DNA from: Utricularia gibba
Lineage: Eukaryota; Streptophyta; Magnoliopsida; Lamiales; Lentibulariaceae
Reading direction: 5' to 3'
NCBI GenBank assembly: GCA_002189035.1
Contig: NEEC01000002.1
Span: 3,328,501-3,392,500, forward strand
DNA: 64,000 nt
In this document: positions 35,790 to 46,840 of the stretch, piece after piece
Position numbering within the stretch: the first letter of the stretch is position 1
How the letters are laid out: every line of letters starts with the position of its first letter
Notes under the pieces: generated by a model
Seen by the model: only the letters and a program-made list of their open reading frames with translations
Databases searched by the model: none
Told to the model about the DNA's origin: nothing
Program-made: the position numbers and the translations under genes

Positions 35790-37065
35790 TATTACTAGCC
35801 CACTATGAAGTGGACATCACCGATTTGACAAGCTCAACTAACTACTCTTGGTGCAATGACTCTAGATTACGAGTTTCGGCTTCCAACTCAAAGTTCTGCT
35901 CCATAGTACGGCGAGCAGCTGATTCCAACCGAGCCTTAAGATTATCTTTTTCAAGCAGGGAAGTCTATGTTGCTTTCTCCAATTCGACTACCATGGTCTC
36001 AAGCTCTCCTTCACTGCAGCTGTGCTTACGTTGAATGGCCTTCATAGAACCCTCCTCATCCCTCAGGGCCTTGATTTTGGACTCCTTAGTCATAATTACG
36101 ACATGGCATTACTCCAATCTAGCGTGGAGATCCAATATATGGGTAGAAATGTTGAAATTCAAGATCTGATAGATCGGACGAGTGCAGACGTAAAGCCCAA
36201 GTATATAATACACATGGATTACATTAGTAAAGATTATGCCCAACTAATTACTAATTATCCACAATTTATTATATATTTGACTATTACACTTTTCATTTTT
36301 CGATGTGGGATTATATATTCTAACACTTGCCCTCAAGTCAAATTGGTTTTCGATCCGATTAAGACTTGTGTTTTTTTTGTGTGTATGATTGTAGATATTG
36401 CTTGAGTCATAAGTCAATTTAATTTTTTGTCACTTAAGTCCAATGCATCTCCTTATTTTTTTTTTTGTTAATCGAACCTCAAACTAATACGAAACCCATC
36501 TTGGCCACCCAAGCCATGGTGCAAGGCAAAATGCTCTGATGTCATGTTGAAATTCAGGATTTGATGGGTTAGGCGAGCCACACGTGAAATCCAAATACAC
36601 AAAAAACATGAATTACAATAGAAAAGATTAAGTCCAACCAATTACTTATGATCTATAGTTTCTTATATATTTAACTATTTCATTTTCATTTTCCGATGTG
36701 AGATTACGTATTCTAACAATAAATAGACTCATTCTACTGAGCAATCTGCCACTCGTGGAGTAAGCCCTGAAATAACAGCCATATATCGGGTTTAGGAATG
36801 GCAAAGAAACCCTCAAATTTGAGGATGAAATGGGATCGTACCTGCTAGAGATCGTCGAGTATACCGCAGGACGGGAATTGTGGAGAGCAAAAGACAGAAC
36901 TCTCAAGCATCTCTTGTAACTCGATGGGAACCTCGGTCGGTGGAGTCGAGAAACCTTCGACGGAAGTAGAAGGCATATCCAGACTGGAAATTGGCTCGTA
37001 GGCTATAAAGCACGGGTATGGGTGCATCATCAGTATGGATACAAGTATGGAGATATAGATATAAA
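35790..37065 (-). pseudogene. Antisense coiled-coil ORF relic of the Tat element
   Basis: Minus-strand pieces include a proline/serine-rich start near 37,030-36,850 (STSVEGFSTPPTEVPIELQE) and a leucine- and glutamate-rich coiled-coil part near 36,010-35,850 (ELETMVVELEKAT, LLEKDNLKARLESAARRT). Some Tat-lineage elements carry an extra antisense ORF in this position. A TRIM insertion splits it. Confidence 0.5.
36150..36718 (-). mobile_element. TRIM retroelement (569 bp)
   Basis: Two direct repeats, 36,150-36,325 and 36,545-36,718, both start TGTTGAAATTC and end TTCTAACA (TG...CA). Just before the right repeat lies GCTCTGATGTCA (36,533-36,544), the reverse complement of a tRNA-iMet-type primer-binding site, so the element points to the minus strand. 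Flanks AGAAA (36,145-36,149) and ATAAA (36,719-36,723) agree at 4 of 5 bases as a target duplication. The interior of about 220 bases codes for nothing, as expected for a TRIM. Confidence 0.85.
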
Positions 37066-37534
37066 AAATTTAAAAGTATTCTATTAGATTATGGCTAGAA
37101 TAAGTTTATTTAAAATTTATTATTTTATTAATATAAAAAACAAATTTTTATTAGTGATAATTGATAATAACCCAAAATTATTATTAGAAAAGAGTATCAA
37201 TTCAATCGTCAAAGGAGGACAAAACCCAATACGCCAATGCAAAAAACATAAGTATCGGTGCTTTGAAGATAATAAGCCCCTATTTTAAAGTCAAGGACAC
37301 ACTAGGCTTTCGTAAGGATTAGTGTTCTTACAAAGTCCTTTTATTGCACAACGAAGCTGGATCAAGCAAACACAAAACAATGCTTATTTACATTTGCTGG
37401 TTATGGAGTTTCTGATTTAAATTAAAGAAGAAACGCCGATGTGGGCTGGCTTGTTATATTCAACTTTTTGTCATCACAATAAAAAAATAAAGTGATTTCT
37501 TTTTGCTGATAAAAAAAGAAGAAAAGAAATGCAT
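37066..37534. other. AT-rich sequence, unassigned
   Basis: No gene or repeat recognised. It marks the point where the gypsy sequence stops. Confidence 0.4.
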
Positions 37535-37630
37535 GTCTCTTGGTGCACATTAGATAAAATCAGAACAATATACAAAAGATTAGCATGGCCCAAGTGTAAG
37601 GCTGAAACTCATAACGATCAAATTGTTTTT
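37535..37630 (+). pseudogene. U6 snRNA pseudogene
   Basis: Follows the plant U6 snRNA from end to end. Most diagnostic are the central AAAGATTAGCATGGCCC (37,575-37,591), which contains the ACA..GA-like region of U6, the preceding GATAAAAT..GAACAATA, and the terminal T run at 37,625-37,630. The 5' stem-loop and the 3' half carry many substitutions (for example CAAGTGTAAGG for CTGCGCAAGG). The plant U6 upstream promoter element (TCCCACATCG) is absent, so it is very likely not transcribed. Confidence 0.82.
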
Positions 37631-37639
37631 AAGAGAAAG

Positions 37640-38840
37640 GGATCTCTTGATTTATATTGTTTGGCTTTGTGCGATAAAAACCCCAAAAACCGAAGGATCA
37701 TAACTTGAGGGATTAGACAACCCATTTTTTTCTATTCAAAGTCATATGTGAACTCAACTGCCCTCCTAGGGCGTGTGGTCTAAATGACTTGTTCCAGTGT
37801 TTTATGTGGGTGTTCTGTCTTCTAAATTTTTTAAAGTTATTCAGTTTTATTTTTTAAGATTTTAATTTTTAATTATTTTATAATAAAATCATAAATTCAG
37901 ATTTTATGATAAACGTTAAAAATTATTGAATTTCTTGAATCTATGTTTCAAAGATTAAATAAGAGATTAATTAAATAATTATACTATTCATTTTTTATTT
38001 ATTCTAAAAATACATTTATATCATAATACTAAATTACAATAATTTAATATAATCAACTTTACAATATATATTTTATTAAATTTTATGTTATTTACAAAAC
38101 ATTTTTGCAATTTCAAACTGATTTTATTCATAAAATCTCAAAATTAATTCTATTCTATATAATATGAATCCAAAATTTTAAAAACAGAAGAGGACCTATA
38201 ATTGGGGATTGAATTAGTTTAGTTTTTTATTCATTTCGAATTTATAATTCGTTATTAGAACATTTAGAAATATAAATTTTAATAGTTTTATAATAAATTA
38301 GATTCCATTCAATATATTATACAAAAAGTTTAATACAAAATTAAAAGTAAATTCAATAGGATTTTAGGATTTTAAAACATTGGACTTATCCTTCCACAGT
38401 TAAAATAGAGATTAGAGCTTTAGAGGTCTACTTCCTGGCAGCTTGTCTAAAGATTAAAATAGCATGCCGTGCTAATTTAGATGTACGGACACTGCCCCAT
38501 CGTTGTCTCTCTCACATTTCATCTCCCTGGCTTCCAGGGCATGGATTTGATGTTTCTGGTTGCTTCAACCCGAGTGAGGTCACACAATTGCATGCATGTT
38601 AGGGCACCTTTTACAGTGCAATTCTAGTGAGGGAGGAATGCCCGTTACTCAAAGAGGCAACTTATGTACTGCTGTATTTTAAATTTTGTATGTGAATAAA
38701 ATAACTAACGAAGAAGGAAGGGGTCCATTAATTCCAAGTCAATTCCACTGGGGCGGGGGTGATGCTTATCCGTATTGGTATTAACTATTACCATTGCCTT
38801 TGCCTGGAGGGCAACTCCGTGTAGAAGATGCTTAAACTTT
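37640..38840. other. Intergenic DNA upstream of the phylloplanin-like gene
   Basis: AT-rich without protein-like frames until about 38,450, then more balanced composition approaching the gene. No repeat recognised. Confidence 0.5.
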
Positions 38841-38848
38841 GCATAAAA
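38841..38848 (+). promoter_or_regulatory. Possible TATA box
   Basis: CATAAAAATAG, about 55-60 bases before the ATG at 38,901. This is a plausible position for a gene with a short leader. Confidence 0.4.
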
Positions 38849-38900
38849 ATAGGGGCTTCTGGTTTGCAATGTGTCACAACACAAAAAGAAAAAGGCAGAG

Positions 38901-39251
38901 ATGGCTCATGCGAACCCTCTCCTCTCCATGGCATTCTTGTTGGGAGCTGCCATCGCCCTGTTTCTTGCAACCGGCAGGGTTGCCGGATACGGTCTCGTCG
39001 TGAATGGCTTTCTGTGTTGCACCAACAAAGGCAACTGTGACTCTAATCGAGTGGGGTTGCCCCCACAGAGGGTGGCCCTTCACTGTGCTACAATCAACGG
39101 AGATCAGGTCATAAGTTCGAATGATAGTACACAGGAAGGAAATGTTTTCTTTCAAACGAGTATCCCTGCAAGTGTAAGGGATTTGTCTCCATCTAACGTT
39201 CCTTGCTATCTCACCACTTCGATTCCTGGTCGAGCATGCTCTACATGTTAA
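38901..39251 (+). CDS. Phylloplanin-like secreted protein (Pollen Ole e 1-like fold), possibly truncated
   Basis: 116 codons from ATG at 38,901. Residues 1-29 form a clear signal peptide (hydrophobic core LLSMAFLLGAAIALFLA), so the protein should be secreted. The mature part has seven cysteines, with GFLCCTNKGNC followed by the VALHC and VPCYL blocks, the layout of phylloplanins: small surface or cell-wall proteins of the Ole e 1 superfamily, with antifungal activity reported for the tobacco member. Phylloplanins are normally longer, so the stop after RACSTC may mean a lost C-terminus. The gene stands alone between transposons. The family assignment rests on the overall pattern. Confidence 0.6.
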   Translation: MAHANPLLSMAFLLGAAIALFLATGRVAGYGLVVNGFLCCTNKGNCDSNRVGLPPQRVALHCATINGDQVISSNDSTQEGNVFFQTSIPASVRDLSPSNVPCYLTTSIPGRACSTC

Positions 39252-39561
39252 ATTTGAAGGCGTAACTCTTAGGCTTTGCTGCTGAGTGTAGGACTGAATT
39301 GTAAAGGAAAGGTTGAGTGTTATTGAATGAAAGAACCGCAATTACATCAGTGCAGCAGCATTGTCATCAATAGACAACAAAAACACTTCATAACTAACGA
39401 AACGAAATTAGAGATTGACTGCAGCGTAAAAATGGCAATAGACTCCAACTATGTTTGATCACCAACGGTTTCCGTGAGACCAGGGGCAGGTGGACAAGGC
39501 CTTATTTGCAGTGAAAAATGGTTGTACTTAGACATGAGAAGAACGATCAGTATCAGTGACA
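39252..39561 (-). mobile_element. 3' LTR (part) of the minus-strand copia
   Basis: On the minus strand a polypurine tract AGGGGAGAT ends at 39,562 and is followed by TGTCACTGATACTGATCGTT, the normal junction between a copia internal region and its 3' LTR. The outer end was not located; it may reach the stop codon of the phylloplanin-like gene. The same LTR start recurs on the minus strand at 46,374-46,350. Confidence 0.55.
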
Positions 39562-40935
39562 ATCTCCCCTTGATCGTTTTTCCATCAATCATGCCTAGCT
39601 GATTCCTCATATGCTCAAAGTGTACGAGAGCTAATGCTTTAGTGAGGACATCAGCTACTTTTCTTTTGAACTGCAATGCAAGAAACTAAGTTCTTTGTTC
39701 TTTTGTGTATCCCGAATGCAATGATACTTCACTGAAGTATGTTTCGTCCTTCCATGGAAAACATGATTTTTAATCATGGAAATTGCACTCTTGGAGTCAT
39801 AGAATATCAGCGTAGCTGCCTGATTTTTTTTCCAACATCCGTGAGCATTTTTCTCAACCAGCAAGTTTGGTTTCCAGCAAGAGATGCAGCCATGTACTCT
39901 GCTTTAGCAGTGGATTGTGCTATATCCGCTTACTTTTTTGAGTTCCAGCATATACCAGCCGATGCAAGTTTGAACACATAACCAGAAGTACTTCTGAAAT
40001 CCTTGGTTCCAACAAAATCTGAGTCAATGAAACCATATTAATCCTTGCTGCTCTTCTTGTAGTATAAGCCATGAGAAAATGCTCTAGCAATGTATCTCAA
40101 AACTCTTTTTGCACACTGCAAGTGATTTTCCATTGGCTGGTGCATAAACCTAGAGAGAATGCTGGTTACAAACATGATGTCTAGTGTTGGTGAGGAATAT
40201 CAATGACCCGATAATTGATCTGAAAAGCGTTAAATCAACAGCCTTCCCTTCCTTTGCAAAAACTGATTTGTAATTTTGCAATATAGGGAAGTTGACAGCA
40301 GAACATTCTGAATATCCAAACTTCCTTAGCATATTTGTAGAGAATTTGGTCTGTGAGAGAAAAATTCAAGCTTGTAACTGCTCAAATTCCATGCCTAAAA
40401 ACTGATGCATTAGCCCAAGGTCTGACATCTCAAACATGCCTTTCAGAAAACTCTTGAATTTGTTTATTTGAGAGACATTCTCTCCTGTAATCATAATGTC
40501 ATCAACATAAATAGCCGTGATCAAGGATGCCTTGCTATCCTCCAGATATACGAATAATGCTGCATCGTTTTTGCTTTTTTCAAAACCAAAATCCAATAGA
40601 GCCTTTTCAGACGTTCATACCAGGCTTTAGGGGCCTGCTTTAGACCATATAAGGCTTTTAGTAAGAGACATACCTTGTTTCCTGGGATTTCAAATCCAGG
40701 TGGTTGCTTGCAGTAGACTTTTTCCTGTAAATCTCCATTTAAAAAGGCCGACTTGACATCCATCTGATGGACTCTCCAATTCTCTTGTGCAGCTATAGCA
40801 AGTAAGAGTCTAATGATATCAAATCTAGCAACATGGGCAAAGGTATCATAGTAATTGATACCATACTCTTGGGAGTAGTCCTTGACTACCAACCTTGCCT
40901 TACACCTTTGTATAGTTCCATCAGCATTGGTAGAG
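39562..40935 (-). pseudogene. Copia reverse transcriptase-RNase H relic
   Basis: Minus-strand order: start of reverse transcriptase ([20 protein letters not shown], 40,930-40,870), [12 protein letters not shown] and [12 protein letters not shown] (40,760-40,610), the polymerase motif YVDDIMITG (about 40,505), then RNase H (DSKSAISMIKN, near 39,790) and the ADVLTKAL end (near 39,650). Frameshifts and stops break it. Upstream pol and gag are missing: the homology stops at about 40,935, next to the site where another copia inserted. Confidence 0.88.
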
Positions 40936-40997
40936 CATCTTCACCTCTGACTTGTAGGCACCTCAGTATCAGTATCAGTGTCACTGATACTTGTATC

Positions 40998-41325
40998 TGT
41001 TGGAATAAGGTGTATTGGAGAAGGGATGCTCTATCCCACATTGCTAGTTGAACACGTGTTCAACTAGTTTATAAGGGAAAGCAACCCAATACCTTTGATG
41101 GACTTGAGAGTAAGTTGGGCCTCGCGCGCATGAAGGGTCTTAATTTGTTAGATTGGGTTGGGCTCCCGGAGGGCCGCGAAACCCAGAAATGGCTATGCGC
41201 AGGGGGGGGGTGCAAATCCACCCCAAAAGCCTCTCGCGTGTGTGTGGCCCGAGCCCACGTTTTGCTCCGTTTTTTGTGTTTACGTGCATGAGGTTTTCTA
41301 CTTGTTTTGTGTTCGATTTACAACA
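40998..41325 (+). mobile_element. 5' LTR of copia element
   Basis: TGTTGGAATAAGG ... TTTACAACA, 328 bases. Matches the 3' LTR (45,939-46,325), which is 387 bases; the main difference is a block of about 60 bases missing here near 41,275. Target duplication GTATC at 40,993-40,997. Confidence 0.95.
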
Positions 41326-44300
41326 ATCTAAAGGATATTCTCGATGGATCCGACCTGTGCCTCTTCGGAAAACCCTAATCCGCTGCTGCCCGTGCCTCCG
41401 GGCCACTCCGACACCGACGATCCTCCCTGCTACTGAGCTGGTTGCTGTGCCGCCACTACAGGAAAACCCTATTCATCCGGTCCAGAATCCGCTCACCTCT
41501 ATGCCACATGTCACCTCTGGTCTTCGCGATCTGTCCTTGAGTCATCGGTTGTGAGTCGTCAGTTTCCTGATACTGCAAAAATCAACCCTTTGATGGAAAG
41601 AATTTTTTACGCTGGAAAGATCGCATCTTTGAGTTGCTGGATATGCATGGCGTTGCCTGGGCTCTTGATGTTTCCAAACAGGACGCCACTGACTTTGATA
41701 TCCTCGCTGCAGGCTGAGATTGGGCGAACCGGGTATGTCGTCATACCATTATTACCACCCTTGCTGATAGTCTCTTCGATGTGTATGTAATCTACAAGGA
41801 TGCTGCCTCCATATGGAGATCGATGACTGCCAAGTACACTGCAGAGGAGGCTGCTACGTCTAGATTTGCAGTCACTAACTTTCTACAGTGGGAGATGACT
41901 GATGACAAGGAGGTGGTTGTCCAGATCAATGAGTTCCATCGCCTCTTGGACAACATGGCTGCTCAGAACATCAAGTTAATTCTAGAGTTCGTTACTGATG
42001 CACTCATCCACAAGCTACCACGAGGATGGGATGACTACAAGGCGAGGATTCGCCAATTTGATCGCAAGATGACTCTAGATCACCTGATCAACCATATAGC
42101 AATTGAAGAGAGGCAGAGGAAAACAGGGAAGAAGCCTGTGAGCCATGATTACCAGGTGAATGTTCTCAAGAAAAAACGAGGTACAAATCTCGCTCCAAAC
42201 CTTCTGATGCTAGTTCTCATATTGTGTTAGCTCCTACTAATGATGGTATCAAAAAGTAAAAGGACCATTGTTTTGTCTGTGGTAAGCTAGGGCACTATGC
42301 AGCACAGTGCAGGCACAGGAAGACTGGCAAACCTACTAGTGAGCTTCCCAAAGCCAATGTTTACATGGCTCAGGGGGATGATAATGATGAGGTGATTGTC
42401 ACCATGTTGGGTTACTTGAACCTAATTGAGGCCAGTGGTGACTGGATCATGGACTCTGGAGCAAACCGTCATGTTTGCTCAAGGAAGGAGTACTTCTCCT
42501 CATATAGTTCACTTGGGGGTGACAATCACGTGATCAAGTTTGCTGACAAGTCTACTACTCCAGTGCCTGGAAAGGGAGAAGTCACCCTGAAGTTCACCTC
42601 AGGGAAGACTGTCCTTCTGAGAGATGTGCTGCATGCTCCTGCCATAAAGACCAATGTCATCTCAGCTATCCAGATGGATAAGTGTGGCCTAAATATCAAC
42701 TTAGGCAATGGGGCTGCTGTGGTGATGAAGAACAATGTCTTTGTTGGGAAAGGATACATTGGTTGTCAGGAGCTATATGTAATGAATGCTACTGTTATTT
42801 CTGAGAATAAAGTTGATTCTGCTTACATGATGTGTTCTTTTGATATCTAGCATGCTAAACTAGGTCATGTGAATTATGCCTACATGAAAAGGATGCAGCA
42901 ATTAGATTTGATTCCTAGATTGCATGAGCTACCTACTAAGTGTGAGACTTGTGTAGAGGCAAAGATTACTAAGAAATCATGCTTTTCTGTGACTAGAGAA
43001 TCTAAGTTGTTTGCATTGATTCATTCAGACATATGTGATTATAAGATGTGTGTATCTAGAGGTGGCAATAAGTTTATGGTTACTTTCATTGATGATTGTT
43101 CTAGATATACTCGTGTGTATTTGCTGAGACATAAATCTGAAGCGCTTGATAAGTTTCTGCTATTTAAAGCTGAGGCAGAAAACCAACTTGACAAGAAGAT
43201 AACGAGAGTCAGATCTGATAGAGGGGGTGAGTAAGTATTATTCAAGGACTTTTGTGAGAAGTATGGAATAATACACGAGACTACTCCTCCCTACTCTGAG
43301 TCAAATGGAGTTGTTGAGAGGAAGAATAGGACATTGAAAGAAATGATGAATTCAATGCTTATTACTTATGGCACTTCAGATGAAATGTGGGGGGAAGCGA
43401 TTCTCACTGCTTGTCATGTTCAGAACAGGATCTCACATAAGAAAACAGGCAAAACTCCATATGAGATATGGAAAGACTATGCACCAAACCTTAAGTATTT
43501 AAGGGTGTGGGGGTGCTTAGCAAAAGTGATGTTGCCTGATCCTAAGAAAAGGAAGATTGGGTCCAAGACATCTGATTGTCTGTTTATTGGATATGCATAG
43601 GGGAGTGCTACATATCGATTCCTTGTGATCAAGAGTGATGCCCTTGATTAGCATACAATAGTGGAAACAAAGAATGCTTAATTCTTTGAGCACATCTTTC
43701 CTCTAGCAGGAAAACACCAAGATGATGGTGATGAGACATCTACCACGGAACCTGCTGAAACTAGTGAACCCTTGGAGGAAGTGCCTCTGATACGAAGCAA
43801 AAGGCAGAGGACAGAGTCTAGCTTCGGCGATGACTTCTATGTGTATCTCACTAGTGGAGATCCTCTGACCTACCATGATGCGATTACTTCCCTAGATGCT
43901 CCATTGTGGATGGAAGCCATTCAGAGTGAGATGGATTCGCTCCATCATAACAAGGTATGGGAAGTAGTGGACCAACCCCCTGGGGCAAAGCCAATTGGGA
44001 GCAAGTGGATCTTTAAGAAAAAGCTCCTTGCAAATGGTAAAGTAGACAAATACAAGGCTCGCCTTGTAGCTAATGGTTTCACTCAGAAACCAGGTGTTGA
44101 CTACTTTGAGACATTTGCCCCAATGGTTCACTTCTTTGCCATACGAGTACTCTTTGCAATGGCATCTACACACAATTGGATAGTTCACCAAATGGATGTC
44201 AAAACAGCATTCTTGAATGGTGAATTGGAGGAAGAAATATACATGTTTCAGCTTGAGGGTTGCATAAAAGCTGGAGATGAATACAAAGTGTGTCGACTGA

Positions 44301-45408
44301 AGAAGTCATTGTATGGCTTGAAGCAAGCACCTAAACAGTGGCATGAGAAATTTGATGAAGTCATAACCTCATCAGGCTTCATATCAAATCCAGTTGAAAG
44401 ATGTGTTTAGTCTAAGACTTTTAATGATCAATGTGTGATCATAACCCTCTATGTGGATGACATGCTGATTTTTGGACCAAACCTTGACACTGTGATAGAG
44501 GCCAAGAAATTCCTAGCTTCTAAATTTGAGATGAAGGACATGGGTGAAGCCAGCTACATATTGGGAATCAAAATTGTGAGAAATGAAGAAGGGTTTCTAT
44601 TGACTCAAAGTCATTACACAGAGAAACTCTTAGAGAAGCTTGGTTTCCATGAGGTGAAACCAACTCGGACTCCATATGATCCCAGTATTAGCTTGAAGAA
44701 AAACAGAGAGGACCTGTGTCCCAGAGTGAATATGCTCAAATAATGGGCAGTGTGATGTATCTAATGAACCATACCAGACTTGACATAGCGTATGCAGTGG
44801 GTAGACTGAGTAGATACACACACAACCCAAATGAGAGTCATTGGGCAGCTGTGAGATGGTTATTGAGATACCTCAAAGGGACAGCTGACCATGACATTCA
44901 GTATCAGAGAGAACCCACTGTACTGGAAGGATACAATGATGCTAGCTGGGTATCTTGGACAGAAGAGTCAAAGGCCACAAGTGGAATGATTTTCACATTA
45001 GGCAAAGGGGTTGTGTCCTCGAAATCCACCAAACAAACCTTGATAGCTAGATCAACAATGGAAGCTGAGTTCATTGCATTAGATCTGGCAGGAATTGAGG
45101 CTGAGTGTTTGAGAAACTATGTGATGGGAATACCACTCAAGCAACATGGATCCTTCTCAGTGGTGCTGCATTGTGACTGTCAAGCAGCAATTGCCACTGC
45201 CAAGAATCGATCCTATAATGGAAGAAATATCCACATGCGGTTGAGGCATGGAACATTGAGACAGCTATTGAAAACCGGTGTGATCTCCGTTGAATACGTG
45301 AGAACGTCAGTGAATTTGGCCGATCCACTGACCAAGCCTCTCAATAGAGAGAAGATCTGTGAGCTTTCGAGGGGAATGGGACTAATGCCGTTAAGCAAAC
45401 GGCTGTGA
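41326..45408 (+). pseudogene. Copia gag-pol polyprotein, inactivated
   Basis: All domains are present in order: gag (41,340-42,230), zinc knuckle CFVCGKLGHYAAQC (about 42,270-42,312), protease with WIMDSGANRHVC (about 42,442-42,477), pre-integrase and integrase (42,850-43,600; ending HARLGH-like and ...SNGVVERKNRTL), reverse transcriptase (43,900-44,600; YVDDMLIF at 44,450-44,473) and RNase H (44,716-45,408; [17 protein letters not shown]). Breaks include stops near 41,433, 41,552, 42,848, 43,232, 43,598 and 44,408 and a frameshift near 44,715. Without these the frame would be continuous. Copia lineage inferred from domain order (integrase before RT). Confidence 0.93.
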
Positions 45409-45938
45409 TGGTAACCCAACCTGTGAGAGGAGAAACACCTTGATCAGGTTCATATGGGTAATAACAAGTCACTGCTAGTTCTGAGAACACAACTCTTGGC
45501 AAGTGGTCGTTCCTATGGAATATGTGTTCTACCTGCAAAGGGAAGGATGAGTACTTACTCTTAATGTCTCTGTAGCTGATGAAATTCAGTAACACATAGA
45601 AGCAGGGTGTGTTAGGCAGAGACACCTATATAAGTGTGGAGGATAGTCGCTCCTATGAGATATATGTGATCTTTAGAGCACTTATGAATCAACAGGAGCT
45701 GCACCGGGCTTATGGGTACGCTTGAGCGTTAAACAGTCGACAAATGTGAGGGTAGGCTTGATGTGATTGACTATGCCTCTATATCACATAATAGTATTCG
45801 GTTCATAGAAATGCAATTTCACCGACTACTTAGTGATACATGTGTAGGGCAATCAAGAGATTGGTTCATAATCGAAAGATACTATTCTCCAGACATTAGA
45901 GCCTGCAAGACTAGGGCCTTCTCCAATATGTGGGGGAT

Positions 45939-46325
45939 TGTTGGAATAAGGTGTATTGGAGAAGGGATGCTCTATCCACATTGCTAGTTGAACACATGTT
46001 CAACTAGTTTATAAGGGAAAGCAACCCAATACCTTTGATGAACTTGAGAGTAAGCTGGGCCTCGTGCGCACGTAGGGTCTTAATTTGTTAGATCGGGTTG
46101 GGCTCCTGGAGGGCCCCGAAACCTAGAATGGCTACGCGCAAGGGGGTGCAAATCCACCCCAAAAGCCTCTCTGTGTGCGGCCCGAGCCCACATTTTGCTC
46201 TGTTTTTTGTCTCGAGCCCATTAGGGTTAACGTATATTTCTGAGACCGAGGGGGATCGTGAAATCCTTTAGGACAGTGATTACGTGCCTGAGGTTTTCTA
46301 CTTGTTTTGTGTTCGATTTACAACA
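45939..46325 (+). mobile_element. 3' LTR of copia element
   Basis: 387 bases, TGTTGGAATAAGG ... TTTACAACA, preceded by a polypurine tract ATGTGGGGGAT. The duplicate GTATC follows at 46,326-46,330. With the 5' LTR it delimits a complete 5.3-kb element (40,998-46,325). Confidence 0.95.
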
Positions 46326-46330
46326 GTATC

Positions 46331-46840
46331 AGTGACACTTTGAAGGTGCCTATAAGAACGATCAGTATCAGTGACACTACAGTCCCCCGACTTGTAGGCA
46401 CCTCAGAGCTGATCTTACTGCTTCTACAAACCCATCTGTACCCCCTCCGAACTGCAATCTTAATACCAATGTTTCGAACTGGTACGTGAAAGCGAACTGA
46501 AGGATCGACATCTTTGAGATGTCTCAATGCCCATGCCATGTGTGCCACCAATAATGCATCTTTCTCATGATTCCTCATTCATTCACATGTCAGTGGAGGA
46601 TGGATGACGACTGTTCCTTGTTTGAGTTGAATAAAGACACATGGTCCCCAAACATTTCCCACATCTAAAATAGATAAACCAAAGTAGAATCCCCACCAGA
46701 ACACAAGCACATCTCCAAGACCGCACGTAACGCTTCCATCGCTGAATGTCGCATACCATTCAGCGCCACCGTCAGTTGTTTACTCTTCTCTGCCATCCTC
46801 ATAAGTCTTCCTCGCGGGGATTATTGATTGAATCGGTGAT
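46331..46840 (-). other. Unassigned segment with a protein-like minus-strand reading
   Basis: A minus-strand frame of about 120 codons, broken by one TGA near 46,590, reads like protein (AEWYATFSDGSVTCGLGDVL; then LRHLKDVDPSVRFHVPVRNI) but I do not recognise the family. Just left of it the block CTTGTAGGCACCTCAG (46,391-46,406) repeats near 40,958, so this may be the original target region of the minus-strand copia. Confidence 0.3.

Noticed and set aside
38874-39341. 155-codon minus-strand frame over the phylloplanin-like gene
   Set aside because: Opposite strand carries the signal peptide and family pattern; the minus frame has no recognisable content.
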